DNA from: Azospirillum brasilense
GTDB taxonomy: Bacteria > Pseudomonadota > Alphaproteobacteria > Azospirillales > Azospirillaceae
Length of the DNA stretch: 64,000 nucleotides
Reading direction: 5' to 3'
Assembly: GCF_007827815.1 (NCBI RefSeq)
Contig: NZ_VITH01000005.1
Coordinates: 248,001 to 312,000 of the forward strand
In this document: one piece after another, positions 11,297 through 17,975 of the stretch
Position numbering within the stretch: position 1 is the stretch's first letter
Layout of the letters: every line of letters starts with the position of its first letter
The notes under the pieces: model-generated
Database searches by the model: none
What the model saw: only the letters and a program-made list of their open reading frames with translations
Told to the model about the DNA's origin: nothing
Program-made: the position numbers and the translations under genes

Positions 11297-12046
11297 ATGC
11301 TGTCGACTCTTCCCCGCCTGATCGGCCACCGCGGCGCCAAGGAAAGCGCGCCGGAAAACACCCTCGCCAGCCTGCGCGAGGCCGCCCGCCAGGGCGCCGC
11401 CTGGGTCGAGGTCGACGTGATGCTCACCCGCGACCGTGTGCCGGTGCTGATCCACGACGACACGCTGGAGCGCACCACCAACGGCGCCGGGCCGGTGCCG
11501 GACCTGACCCTGGCGGAGCTGAAGGCGCTGGACGCCGGTTCCTGGTTCGACACCCGTTTCGCCAGCGAAACGGTGCCGACCCTGGAGGAGGCGCTGGGCG
11601 TGATCCGCAAGTTGGGCCTGGGCCTGAATCTGGAGATCAAACCCTATCCCGGCCAGGAGGTGCCGACGGCGGACGTTGCGCTGGAGTTGCTGACGCGGCT
11701 GTGGCCCGCCGGCCTGCCCCTGCTGGTGTCCAGTTTCGAGGTGCCCTGTCTGGAGGTGGCGCGCGACCGGGCGCCGGAGATTCCGCGCGGCTACCTGCTG
11801 TGGGACCCGCCCGCCGACTGGGCGGCCATCGCCGACCGCATCGGCGCGGCCACGCTGAACGTCCATCAGGATCGTCAGACGGCGGAGAGCGTCGCTGCCT
11901 ACCGCGCCACCGGGCGCCCGGTGCTGGCCTACACGGTCAACGACGCGGCGCGGGCGCGGACGCTGTTCGGCTGGGGTGTGACCGGACTCTTCACCGACGC
12001 GCCGGGCCGGCTCGCCGTAGAACTGGCCGAACCGACACCGCTGTGA
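11297..12046 (+). CDS. Glycerophosphodiester phosphodiesterase
   Basis: 249 aa, similar in length to cytosolic UgpQ. It hydrolyses glycerophosphodiesters to glycerol-3-phosphate and an alcohol. The metal and catalytic motifs are clear: HRGAKESAPENT near residue 10, EVDVMLTRD near 37, and HDDTLERTT near 50, then NLEIKPYP. No signal peptide is evident, so it probably acts in the cytoplasm on imported or internal diesters. The ATG at 11297 follows cgcaggaccc. No ugp transporter genes are adjacent. A weak terminator follows. Confidence 0.9.
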   Translation: MLSTLPRLIGHRGAKESAPENTLASLREAARQGAAWVEVDVMLTRDRVPVLIHDDTLERTTNGAGPVPDLTLAELKALDAGSWFDTRFASETVPTLEEALGVIRKLGLGLNLEIKPYPGQEVPTADVALELLTRLWPAGLPLLVSSFEVPCLEVARDRAPEIPRGYLLWDPPADWAAIADRIGAATLNVHQDRQTAESVAAYRATGRPVLAYTVNDAARARTLFGWGVTGLFTDAPGRLAVELAEPTPL

Positions 12047-12085
12047 AGCGGTTGCCGTTGGGACCGCCGGTTGACGTTTGGGGAA

Positions 12086-12108
12086 CTGTCGCGGTGACAG
12101 ATTTTTTT
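12086..12108 (+). terminator. Weak terminator after the glycerophosphodiesterase gene
   Basis: A 5-bp stem ctgtc/gacag with a GCGGT loop (12086-12100) is followed by seven consecutive T. The short stem makes termination efficiency uncertain, but the T-run and position support it. Confidence 0.5.
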
Positions 12109-12174
12109 CTAACACCGCGAATCCGCTCGTCCGCACGGAAATTTCCTCATATATAGATCGCTCATGGCGGCCAG

Positions 12175-12252
12175 GCCGTCGGGGGCACGACTCCCGGCGG
12201 CGTTTTTCGTCGTCTTTCGGGTCGCGCTGTCCGGGCGCCCGTGCGCGGGCGC
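12175..12252 (+). promoter_or_regulatory. Structured leader upstream of the nitronate-monooxygenase-like gene
   Basis: Between an AT-rich atatatag (12150-12157, possible -10) and the TTG start lie two hairpins. The first pairs gccgtcggggg with ctcccggcggc (12175-12185, 12191-12201, two wobbles or mismatches) and is followed by gttttt, a terminator-like shape. The second is gcgcccg/cgggcgc (12235-12241, 12246-12252), ending 13 bases before GGAGG. An attenuator is possible but is inferred from shape alone. It matches no riboswitch class I recognise. Confidence 0.35.
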
Positions 12253-12274
12253 TCTCATGGTCTTGGAGGTTTCG

Positions 12275-13672
12275 TTGAAGGCGCTTAAGCCGTTGCTGAT
12301 GTCTGGCCGGGAGGTTCTGCCGCTCGTCGAGGGTGGCAAGGGAATTGCCGTCTCCAACGGGGAAAGCTCGGGCGCCTGGTCGGCGGCCGGGGGTATCGGC
12401 ACATTCTCGGGCGTGAACGCCGACAGCTACGACGAGAACGGGAATCTCCTGCCGCAGGTCTATCACGGCAAAACCCGCCGCGAGCGTCATGACGAGCTGA
12501 TCAAGTTCGGCATCGAGGGCGGCATCGCGCAGGCCCGCATCGCGCACGAGACGTCGAACGGCCAGGGCCGCATCCACATGAACGTCCTGTGGGAGATGGG
12601 CGGCGCCGAGCACATCCTGCACGGCGTGCTGGAAGGCTCGCAGGGCATGATCCACGGCGTCACCTGCGGCGCCGGCATGCCCTACCGCGTGGCGGAGATC
12701 GCCGTGCGCTACGGCGTGCACTACTACCCCATCGTCTCCTCGGCCCGCGCCTTCCGCGCCCTGTGGCTGCGCGCCTATCACAAGTTCCGCGAGAATCTGG
12801 GCGGCGTGGTCTACGAGGACCCGTGGCTGGCCGGTGGCCACAACGGCCTGTCCAACTCCGAGGACCCGCTGAAGCCGGAGGATCCGTTCCCCCGCGTCCT
12901 GGCGCTGCGCCAGATGCTGAACAGCTTCGGCCTGAACGACACCCCCATCGTCATGGCGGGCGGCGTCTGGTGGCTGTCGGACTGGGAAGACTGGATCGAC
13001 AACCCCGACCTCGGCCCGGTGGCCTTCCAGTTCGGCACGCGCCCGCTGCTGACGCAGGAGAGCCCGATCTCCAACGCCTGGAAGCAGCGCCTGCTGACGC
13101 TGAAGGAAGGCGACGTCTTCCTGAACCGCTTCTCGCCGACGGGGTTCTACTCCTCCGCCGTCAAGAACCCGTTCCTGATGGACCTGATGGCCCGCTCCGA
13201 GCGTCAGGTGGCCTATCTGCCCAAGCCGGTGGGCGAGCATTCCGCCGAGCTGCCGCTGGGCCCGCGCGGCCGCCCGGTCTATGTGACCGAGACGGACAAG
13301 GCCCGCGCCGAGGGCTGGCTGTCCCAGGGCTTCACCAGCGGCCTGAAGACGCCGGACAGCACGGTCATCTTCGTCACGCCGGAGCAGGCGGAGCGCATCC
13401 ACCGCGACCAGGTGGACTGCATGGGCTGCCTGTCGGCCTGCAACTTCTCCAACTGGGCGCAGAACGAGGAAGGCACGAACGGCAAGCGCGCCGATCCGCG
13501 CTCCTACTGCATCCAGAAGACCCTGCAGGCGGTCAGCCACACCGACGACTGCGAAAACCAGCTCATGTTCGCCGGTCACAACGCCTTCCGCTTCGCGTCG
13601 GACCCGTACTACAAGGACGGCTTCATCCCGACCGTGAAGCAGCTGGTCGAGCGGATCGCCACCGGCTACTGA
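12275..13672 (+). CDS. Nitronate monooxygenase-like flavoprotein with C-terminal cysteine cluster
   Basis: 465 aa from a TTG start. TTG 12275 is chosen because GGAGG at 12265-12269 sits five bases upstream; an ATG at 12257 lacks such a site. The first 370 residues look like the FMN TIM-barrel nitronate monooxygenase/2-nitropropane dioxygenase family: GGIGTFSGVNAD near the N-terminus, then HGVTCGAGMPYRV, VMAGGVWW and FQFGTRPLLTQESP. A C-terminal part of about 90 residues has C382-x2-C385-x3-C389 (CMGCLSACNF), C412 and C426, resembling iron-sulphur motifs of old-yellow-enzyme-type dienoyl-CoA reductases. The substrate is unknown. It is a single-gene unit behind a structured leader. Confidence 0.8.
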   Translation: MKALKPLLMSGREVLPLVEGGKGIAVSNGESSGAWSAAGGIGTFSGVNADSYDENGNLLPQVYHGKTRRERHDELIKFGIEGGIAQARIAHETSNGQGRIHMNVLWEMGGAEHILHGVLEGSQGMIHGVTCGAGMPYRVAEIAVRYGVHYYPIVSSARAFRALWLRAYHKFRENLGGVVYEDPWLAGGHNGLSNSEDPLKPEDPFPRVLALRQMLNSFGLNDTPIVMAGGVWWLSDWEDWIDNPDLGPVAFQFGTRPLLTQESPISNAWKQRLLTLKEGDVFLNRFSPTGFYSSAVKNPFLMDLMARSERQVAYLPKPVGEHSAELPLGPRGRPVYVTETDKARAEGWLSQGFTSGLKTPDSTVIFVTPEQAERIHRDQVDCMGCLSACNFSNWAQNEEGTNGKRADPRSYCIQKTLQAVSHTDDCENQLMFAGHNAFRFASDPYYKDGFIPTVKQLVERIATGY

Positions 13673-13702
13673 CGCCGGCGGCCCGCGGTTTTGCGGGGGC
13701 TC

Positions 13703-13732
13703 TTGCTCCCCGACCTGAAATCGTTCTAAAGT
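13703..13732 (+). promoter_or_regulatory. Possible irr promoter with half iron-control element
   Basis: TTGCTC (13703-13708), an 18-bp spacer and TAAAGT (13727-13732) form a plausible but weak promoter. TTCTAAA (13724-13730) equals one half of the ICE motif recognised by Irr (TTTAGAA-N3-TTCTAAA). The other half matches poorly. Irr autoregulation is therefore only a suggestion. Confidence 0.3.
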
Positions 13733-13808
13733 GAGCGGGCTGCGGCGGATCGCCGCGGTCCGTTTCGCGTTCTGACTTTGTGACCTGAACCTGGGCGAAC
13801 AGACGACG

Positions 13809-14240
13809 ATGACCGGCACCCGACCCTTCAAGCGCGCCCTCGACCGCCTGCAGACGGCCGGCTTCCGCCCGACGCGCCAGCGTCTGGGGCTGGCCCGCCT
13901 GCTGTTCGAAGGGGAGCACCGCCACGTCACCGCCGAGCAACTCCACACCGAGGCGATGGGGGCGGACCTGCGGGTGTCGCTGGCCACGGTCTACAACACG
14001 CTGAACCAGTTCACCGCCGCCGGCCTGCTGCGCGAGGTGGTGGTGGAGGCTGGCAAGTCCTACTTCGACACCAACACCAGCGACCATCACCATTTCTTCC
14101 TGGAAGGGACGGGCCGGCTGGAGGACATCCCCGGCGACGACGTGGTGGTGCAGCATCTGCCGCCGGCCCCGCCGGGCACGCGCATCGCGCGGGTGGACGT
14201 GATCGTCCGGCTGAGCGCGGAGCAGGGCGAGGACCGCTGA
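13809..14240 (+). CDS. irr: Fur-family iron response regulator, Irr type
   Basis: 143 aa. Winged-helix N-terminus (RPTRQRLGLARLLF, then SLATVYNTLNQFTAAGLL as recognition helix) and a dimerisation domain with SDHHHFFLEG. His93-95 form the HHH haem/metal motif that separates Irr from Fur and Zur in alphaproteobacteria. The N-terminal haem regulatory motif of Bradyrhizobium Irr is absent. Irr represses or activates iron genes according to haem status. The adjacent rubrerythrin fits an iron and peroxide context. ATG at 13809 is taken. Confidence 0.85.
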   Translation: MTGTRPFKRALDRLQTAGFRPTRQRLGLARLLFEGEHRHVTAEQLHTEAMGADLRVSLATVYNTLNQFTAAGLLREVVVEAGKSYFDTNTSDHHHFFLEGTGRLEDIPGDDVVVQHLPPAPPGTRIARVDVIVRLSAEQGEDR

Positions 14241-14313
14241 GGGACGGCCGGCCGCTGGCCGCGTCACGGAAAAAACGGTCGTCCAACCGGGTCCCTGGGG
14301 AATTTCCGGAACA

Positions 14314-14342
14314 TTGACGCGTTTTGGGAGCAATGGCATAAG
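14314..14342 (+). promoter_or_regulatory. Sigma-70-type promoter for the rubrerythrin operon
   Basis: TTGACG (14314-14319), a 17-bp spacer and CATAAG (14337-14342) make a good housekeeping promoter 82 bp upstream of the rubrerythrin ATG. No Fur, Irr or OxyR operator is obvious over it. Confidence 0.6.
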
Positions 14343-14423
14343 CCGTAGCCGAGGCTCGGCCGCCGGAGGCCCCACGCCCGCGCGCGGCCGGGCCGGACAG
14401 AACCCCGTCTGGAGAACGCCGCC

Positions 14424-14843
14424 ATGTCGCTGAAGGGCACGAAGACCGAGCAGAACCTCAAGGCGGCCTTCGCGGGGGAGAGCCAGGCCAACCGCCGCTA
14501 TCTCTATTTCGCCCAGAAGGCCGACGTGGAAGGCCACAACGAGGTCGCCGCCGTCTTCCGCTCCACGGCGGAAGGCGAAACCGGCCACGCCCACGGCCAT
14601 CTGGAATTCCTGGAGGAGGCCGGCGACCCGATCACCGGCCTGCCCATCGGCGACACGGTGAGCAACCTCAGGGCCGCCATCGCCGGCGAGACCCACGAAT
14701 ACACCGACATGTATCCGGGCATGGCCCGCACCGCCCGCGAGGAAGGCTTCGAGGAGGTCGCGGACTGGTTCGAGACGCTGGCCAAGGCCGAGCGGAGCCA
14801 CGCCGGACGCTTCCAGAGGATGCTGGACCAGCTGTCGTCATGA
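14424..14843 (+). CDS. Rubrerythrin (diiron domain only)
   Basis: 139 aa. The ferritin-like four-helix diiron domain is complete: [45 protein letters not shown] and [11 protein letters not shown] supply the Glu/His ligands. The rubredoxin CxxC domain of classical rubrerythrin is missing, so it needs an external electron donor. The family reduces hydrogen peroxide. The ATG at 14424 follows tggagaacgcc. Its TGA overlaps the next ATG (ATGA, 14840-14843), so the DUF3501 gene is translationally coupled. Confidence 0.92.
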   Translation: MSLKGTKTEQNLKAAFAGESQANRRYLYFAQKADVEGHNEVAAVFRSTAEGETGHAHGHLEFLEEAGDPITGLPIGDTVSNLRAAIAGETHEYTDMYPGMARTAREEGFEEVADWFETLAKAERSHAGRFQRMLDQLSS

Positions 14844-15433
14844 CGGCGCGCCGGACCGAAATCACCCGCGCCGACATCCTTCCCCTGGACCGCTACGCCC
14901 GCGAACGCGCGGCCCGCCGCAGCGCCCTGGTCGCCGTGAAGAAGAGGCGCCGCGTCGCGGTCGGCCCCTGCGCCGTCGTCCATTTCGAGAATTACGAGAC
15001 GATGTGGCAGCAGGTCCACGAGATGCTGTTCATCGAGCGGGGCGGCGAGGCGCAGATCGACGGCGAGCTTCGCGCCTACAACGGCCTGATCCCGCAAGGG
15101 ACGGAACTGGTCGCCACGCTGATGTTCGAGATCGCCGACCCGGCGCGCCGCGCCGCCGAGCTCGGCGGGTTGGGCGGTGTGGAGCGCACGGTGACTCTGC
15201 GCTTCGCCGGCCACACGGTGCCCGGCCGGCCGGAGGAGGACGTGGAGCGCACGAACGAGGCCGGCAAGGCGTCCGCCGTCCATTTCCTGCATTTCGACTT
15301 CACGCCGGAGCAGATCGCCGCCTTCCGCACCCCCGGGACGGAAGTGATCCTCGGCATCGGCCATTCCCGCTACGGCCACATGGCGGTGGTGCCGGAGGCG
15401 GTGCGGGCGGAGCTTGCGGGGGACTTCGGGTAG
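14840..15433 (+). CDS. DUF3501 family protein
   Basis: 197 aa, soluble. Matches the DUF3501 pattern ([36 protein letters not shown] at the N-terminus, read in parts; [30 protein letters not shown]). No function is known, but the family is repeatedly encoded next to rubrerythrin and FAD/iron-sulphur oxidoreductase genes, suggesting a part in the same peroxide or iron response. The start overlaps the rubrerythrin stop by four bases. A large palindromic repeat follows the stop. Confidence 0.88.
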   Translation: MTARRTEITRADILPLDRYARERAARRSALVAVKKRRRVAVGPCAVVHFENYETMWQQVHEMLFIERGGEAQIDGELRAYNGLIPQGTELVATLMFEIADPARRAAELGGLGGVERTVTLRFAGHTVPGRPEEDVERTNEAGKASAVHFLHFDFTPEQIAAFRTPGTEVILGIGHSRYGHMAVVPEAVRAELAGDFG

Positions 15434-15457
15434 AGGGGACCCTTGCCCCCTCCCTAG

Positions 15458-15515
15458 CCCTCCCCCGCTTCGCAGGGGAGGGAACTGTCTCCCTCTCCTG
15501 CGAAGCGGGGGAGGG
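15458..15515. repeat. Long GC-rich palindrome, copy 2
   Basis: Two 26-base arms (15458-15483 and 15490-15515) are inverted complements at 25 of 26 positions, separated by actgtc. Core cccccgcttcgcaggggagg. It lies between DUF3501 and the convergent SH3 gene, so it could also terminate both. Related cores lie at 7.9, 34.1, 38.1 and 41.6 kb. Confidence 0.75.
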
Positions 15516-15565
15516 GAGGGGCCCGCGGCGCCAGCCGTGGGAAGGGTGGGGGCAACGCTTGCCGG

Positions 15566-16120
15566 TTACTCGAACGTCTCGTCCTTGTAGGCGCCCCAGA
15601 ACTCACCGCGGCTCATCCAGCCGCGATAGCCCTTCAGGTCCACCTCGCACCACTCGCCCTTGCACTTGCGCAGCCAGCCGATCACCCCCGGCTGGGCGCG
15701 GGCCACGACGGCGGCATCGCCGCGCGGCTCTTTGCGGACGGTGCGGATGTCGCCGGTGATGACGATGCTGCGCTTGCCCGACAGCATGCTCTGGTGGACC
15801 CAGCCCTCGCTGCCCTCCCAGTCGCGGATGCGCCGCCAGGTGTCGAACTCCTGGGTGATCTCGACCGGCATTTCCTTGCGGGTGAACACCCATTCGATGG
15901 GGTAGCGCACGTTGGGGCCGGTGCGCGCGTTCACCTCGCCCGAGCGCAGCGACACGAAACGGGGGATCGGCAGGCCCGAGGCGTGGGTCGGGTCCTTCTC
16001 GCGCCGCGCGCCGTCGGACGCGTCGGCTGTGGACGGCGTGACCGGCGCCAAGGCTGCGATGGCCAGCGCCAGAACGGCGAGAGCGCGGCGGATGGCAGAC
16101 GTCGTCGGCAACGGCAACAC
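15566..16120 (-). CDS. Exported SH3-domain protein
   Basis: About 184 aa from GTG 16120; the frame opens at ATG 16201 (211 aa). The shorter start is preferred because a good promoter lies inside the longer reading. A signal peptide is visible (AIRRALAVLALAIAALAP, cleavage likely after TADA). Two bacterial SH3 repeats follow: VSLRSGEVNARTGPNVRYP with GSEGWVHQSMLSG, and RTVRKEPRGDAAVVARAQPG with YRGWMSRGEFWGAY. Such SH3_4 proteins are periplasmic and often assumed to bind peptidoglycan or partner proteins. Function here is unknown. Confidence 0.82.
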   Translation of the reverse strand: MLPLPTTSAIRRALAVLALAIAALAPVTPSTADASDGARREKDPTHASGLPIPRFVSLRSGEVNARTGPNVRYPIEWVFTRKEMPVEITQEFDTWRRIRDWEGSEGWVHQSMLSGKRSIVITGDIRTVRKEPRGDAAVVARAQPGVIGWLRKCKGEWCEVDLKGYRGWMSRGEFWGAYKDETFE

Positions 16121-16165
16121 CGGCAGCCCCGTGCTGTGGAGATCGGAAGGATTTGAGTCGGACGC

Positions 16166-16195
16166 ACTATAATTAGGGGTAGCCGCCGGGGGCAA
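16166..16195 (-). promoter_or_regulatory. Promoter for the SH3 protein gene
   Basis: On the minus strand, TTGCCC (16190-16195), an 18-bp spacer and TATAGT (16166-16171). It overlaps the first codons of the longest reading of the SH3 gene, which favours the internal GTG start at 16120. Confidence 0.5.
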
Positions 16196-16350
16196 GCGCA
16201 AGGCGCGGGCGGGCGCACGGCATCGGTTCTTGTCACATGGCGGGGCGGCTCATCAGGCCGGCCACCGCGCCGAATCGTCACTGCCATCTGGACAGCTTCC
16301 CAACCGCTTGATAGGACAAGCGTCGGCCCGGAATGGGGGAGGCACCGTCT

Positions 16351-17340
16351 ATGACCGAAAAGAAGAAGCCGCTCGTCGTCGTCACGCGGAAACTGCCCGA
16401 CGTCATCGAGACGCGGATGATGGAGCTGTTCGACGCACGGCTGAACTCCGACGACGAACCCCTGACCCACGCGCAGCTCATCGAAGTGGCGCAGGCGGCC
16501 GACGTGCTGGTTCCCACCGTCACCGACCGCATCGACCGCGAGGTGATCGAGAAGGCCGGGCCGCAGCTCCGCCTCATCGCCTCCTTCGGGACGGGCGTCG
16601 ACCACATCGACCTGAAGGCGGCGCGGGAGCGCGGCATCAGCGTCACCAACACGCCGGGCGTCCTGACCGAAGACACGGCGGACATGACCATGGCCCTGCT
16701 GCTGGCGGTCGGCCGCCGGGTGGCGGAAGGCGAGCGGCTGGTGCGCTCCGGCCAGTGGAAGGGCTGGGGGCCGACGACGATGCTCGGCCACCGCATCCAG
16801 GGCAAGCGGCTGGGCATCCTCGGCATGGGCCGCATCGGGCAGGCGCTGGCGCGGCGGGCGCGCGCCTTCGGCATGTCGATCCACTACCACAACCGCCGCC
16901 GCGTCTATCCGGACGTCGAGCAGGAGCTTGAGGCGACCTATTGGGAGAGCCTGGACCAGATGCTGGCGCGCATGGACGTGGTGTCCATCAACTGCCCGCA
17001 CACCCCGGCCACCTACCACCTGCTGTCGGAGCGCCGGCTGAAGCTGCTGCGCCCGCACTGCTTCATCGTCAACACCTCGCGCGGCGAGGTCATCGACGAG
17101 ACGGCGCTGACCCGCATGCTGTCGAAGGGCGAGATCGCCGGCGCCGGCCTGGACGTGTTCGAGCATGAGCCGGCGGTGAACCCGAAGCTGTTGCGGCTCG
17201 ACAACGTGGTCCTGCTGCCGCACATGGGCTCCGCCACCATCGAGGGCCGCATCGACATGGGCGAGAAGGTCATCATCAACATCAAGACCTTCGCGGACGG
17301 CCACGCTCCGCCCGACCGCGTCCTGGAAACGCTGCTGTAA
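16351..17340 (+). CDS. D-2-hydroxyacid dehydrogenase (glyoxylate/hydroxypyruvate reductase type)
   Basis: 329 aa. NAD(P)-dependent reductase of 2-oxoacids. The Rossmann motif GILGMGRIGQALARRA is near residue 155. The catalytic residues lie in NTSRGEVIDE (Arg) and DVFEHEPAVNP (Glu region) plus LLPHMGSAT (His). It is close to GyaR-type glyoxylate reductases, but the exact substrate cannot be read from sequence. ATG 16351 is preferred over ATG 16333, because ggggagg lies eight bases upstream of it and inside the longer reading. A small inverted repeat cgcttg/caagcg (16305-16322) precedes it. Convergent with the Uma2 gene. Confidence 0.88.
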   Translation: MTEKKKPLVVVTRKLPDVIETRMMELFDARLNSDDEPLTHAQLIEVAQAADVLVPTVTDRIDREVIEKAGPQLRLIASFGTGVDHIDLKAARERGISVTNTPGVLTEDTADMTMALLLAVGRRVAEGERLVRSGQWKGWGPTTMLGHRIQGKRLGILGMGRIGQALARRARAFGMSIHYHNRRRVYPDVEQELEATYWESLDQMLARMDVVSINCPHTPATYHLLSERRLKLLRPHCFIVNTSRGEVIDETALTRMLSKGEIAGAGLDVFEHEPAVNPKLLRLDNVVLLPHMGSATIEGRIDMGEKVIINIKTFADGHAPPDRVLETLL

Positions 17341-17354
17341 GGCTGAGTGCTGGA

Positions 17355-17377
17355 GAGGGCGTCTAGAGGACGCCCTC
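17355..17377. terminator. Bidirectional hairpin between convergent genes
   Basis: gagggcgtc and gacgccctc form a perfect 9-bp stem with a TAGAG loop. It overlaps the stop codon of the minus-strand Uma2 gene (17363-17365) and lies 15 bp after the dehydrogenase stop. No T-run, so a terminator role is likely but not certain. Confidence 0.45.
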
Positions 17378-17917
17378 ATACAGGGCGGCCATGGGGATCT
17401 CGATCCCGCCCGAGGGGAAGCGCAGCGTCCCGCCCCCGATGACGTCGCGGACCACCCAGCTTTGTTCATCCTCGCGGTGCCACAGCTCGGCGCAGCGCTT
17501 CGTCGAGTCGAGCAGCAGGATTTCCTGCACCGACGGGATTTCCCGGTAGATCGCCAGCTTCCGGCCACGGTCGAACTGGGCGGTGGAGGGCGACAGGATC
17601 TCGACGATGATCGTCGGGTCCACTGTCCCCGGCTTGCTCGACGTCGGTCCACACGCAATGGCGACATCGGCCTGGAACCAGGCATCGTCACGATCGGGCA
17701 GGCGGATGCCGGCTTCGACCCGCGCCCGGCAGGGCGGGCGGAGACGTTTCCCGAACTCGACGACGATGTTGGCCGCGAGAAGAGCGTGCGCGTCGGACGG
17801 CGGCGCCATGGCGACGGGTTGACCGCCGTCCAGCTCATAGCGGGTGTCCGTTCCGTCGTTCCAGACGAGGAATTCCTCCACGGTCATCGGGCGGGGTGCC
17901 GGATCGCTCATGCCCAT
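17363..17917 (-). CDS. Uma2 family (DUF820) putative endonuclease
   Basis: 184 aa. PD-(D/E)XK-like fold typical of Uma2: MTVEEFLVWNDGTDTRYELDGG, then PDRDDAWFQADVAIAC (acidic metal site), then IIVEILSPSTAQFDRGRKLAIYRE (Glu and Lys of the core). The family is abundant in cyanobacteria and found singly in many bacteria; its target is unknown. Starts at 17947, 17917 and 17911 are possible. 17917 is favoured because gagaggg lies eight bases upstream. It reads in the same direction as the downstream part of the Pat gene region, with a 58-bp gap. Confidence 0.82.
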   Translation of the reverse strand: MGMSDPAPRPMTVEEFLVWNDGTDTRYELDGGQPVAMAPPSDAHALLAANIVVEFGKRLRPPCRARVEAGIRLPDRDDAWFQADVAIACGPTSSKPGTVDPTIIVEILSPSTAQFDRGRKLAIYREIPSVQEILLLDSTKRCAELWHREDEQSWVVRDVIGGGTLRFPSGGIEIPMAALYEGVL

Positions 17918-17975
17918 GAGTATGGCCCTCTCCCTCGCCGCTTCCAAGGGGGCGCCGTCCAGGAGGCCGCCGCGG

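Noticed and set aside
16305-16322. FNR box at cgcttgataggacaagcg.
   Set aside because: It contains TTGAT but the second half does not match ATCAA. It is a plain inverted repeat (cgcttg/caagcg).
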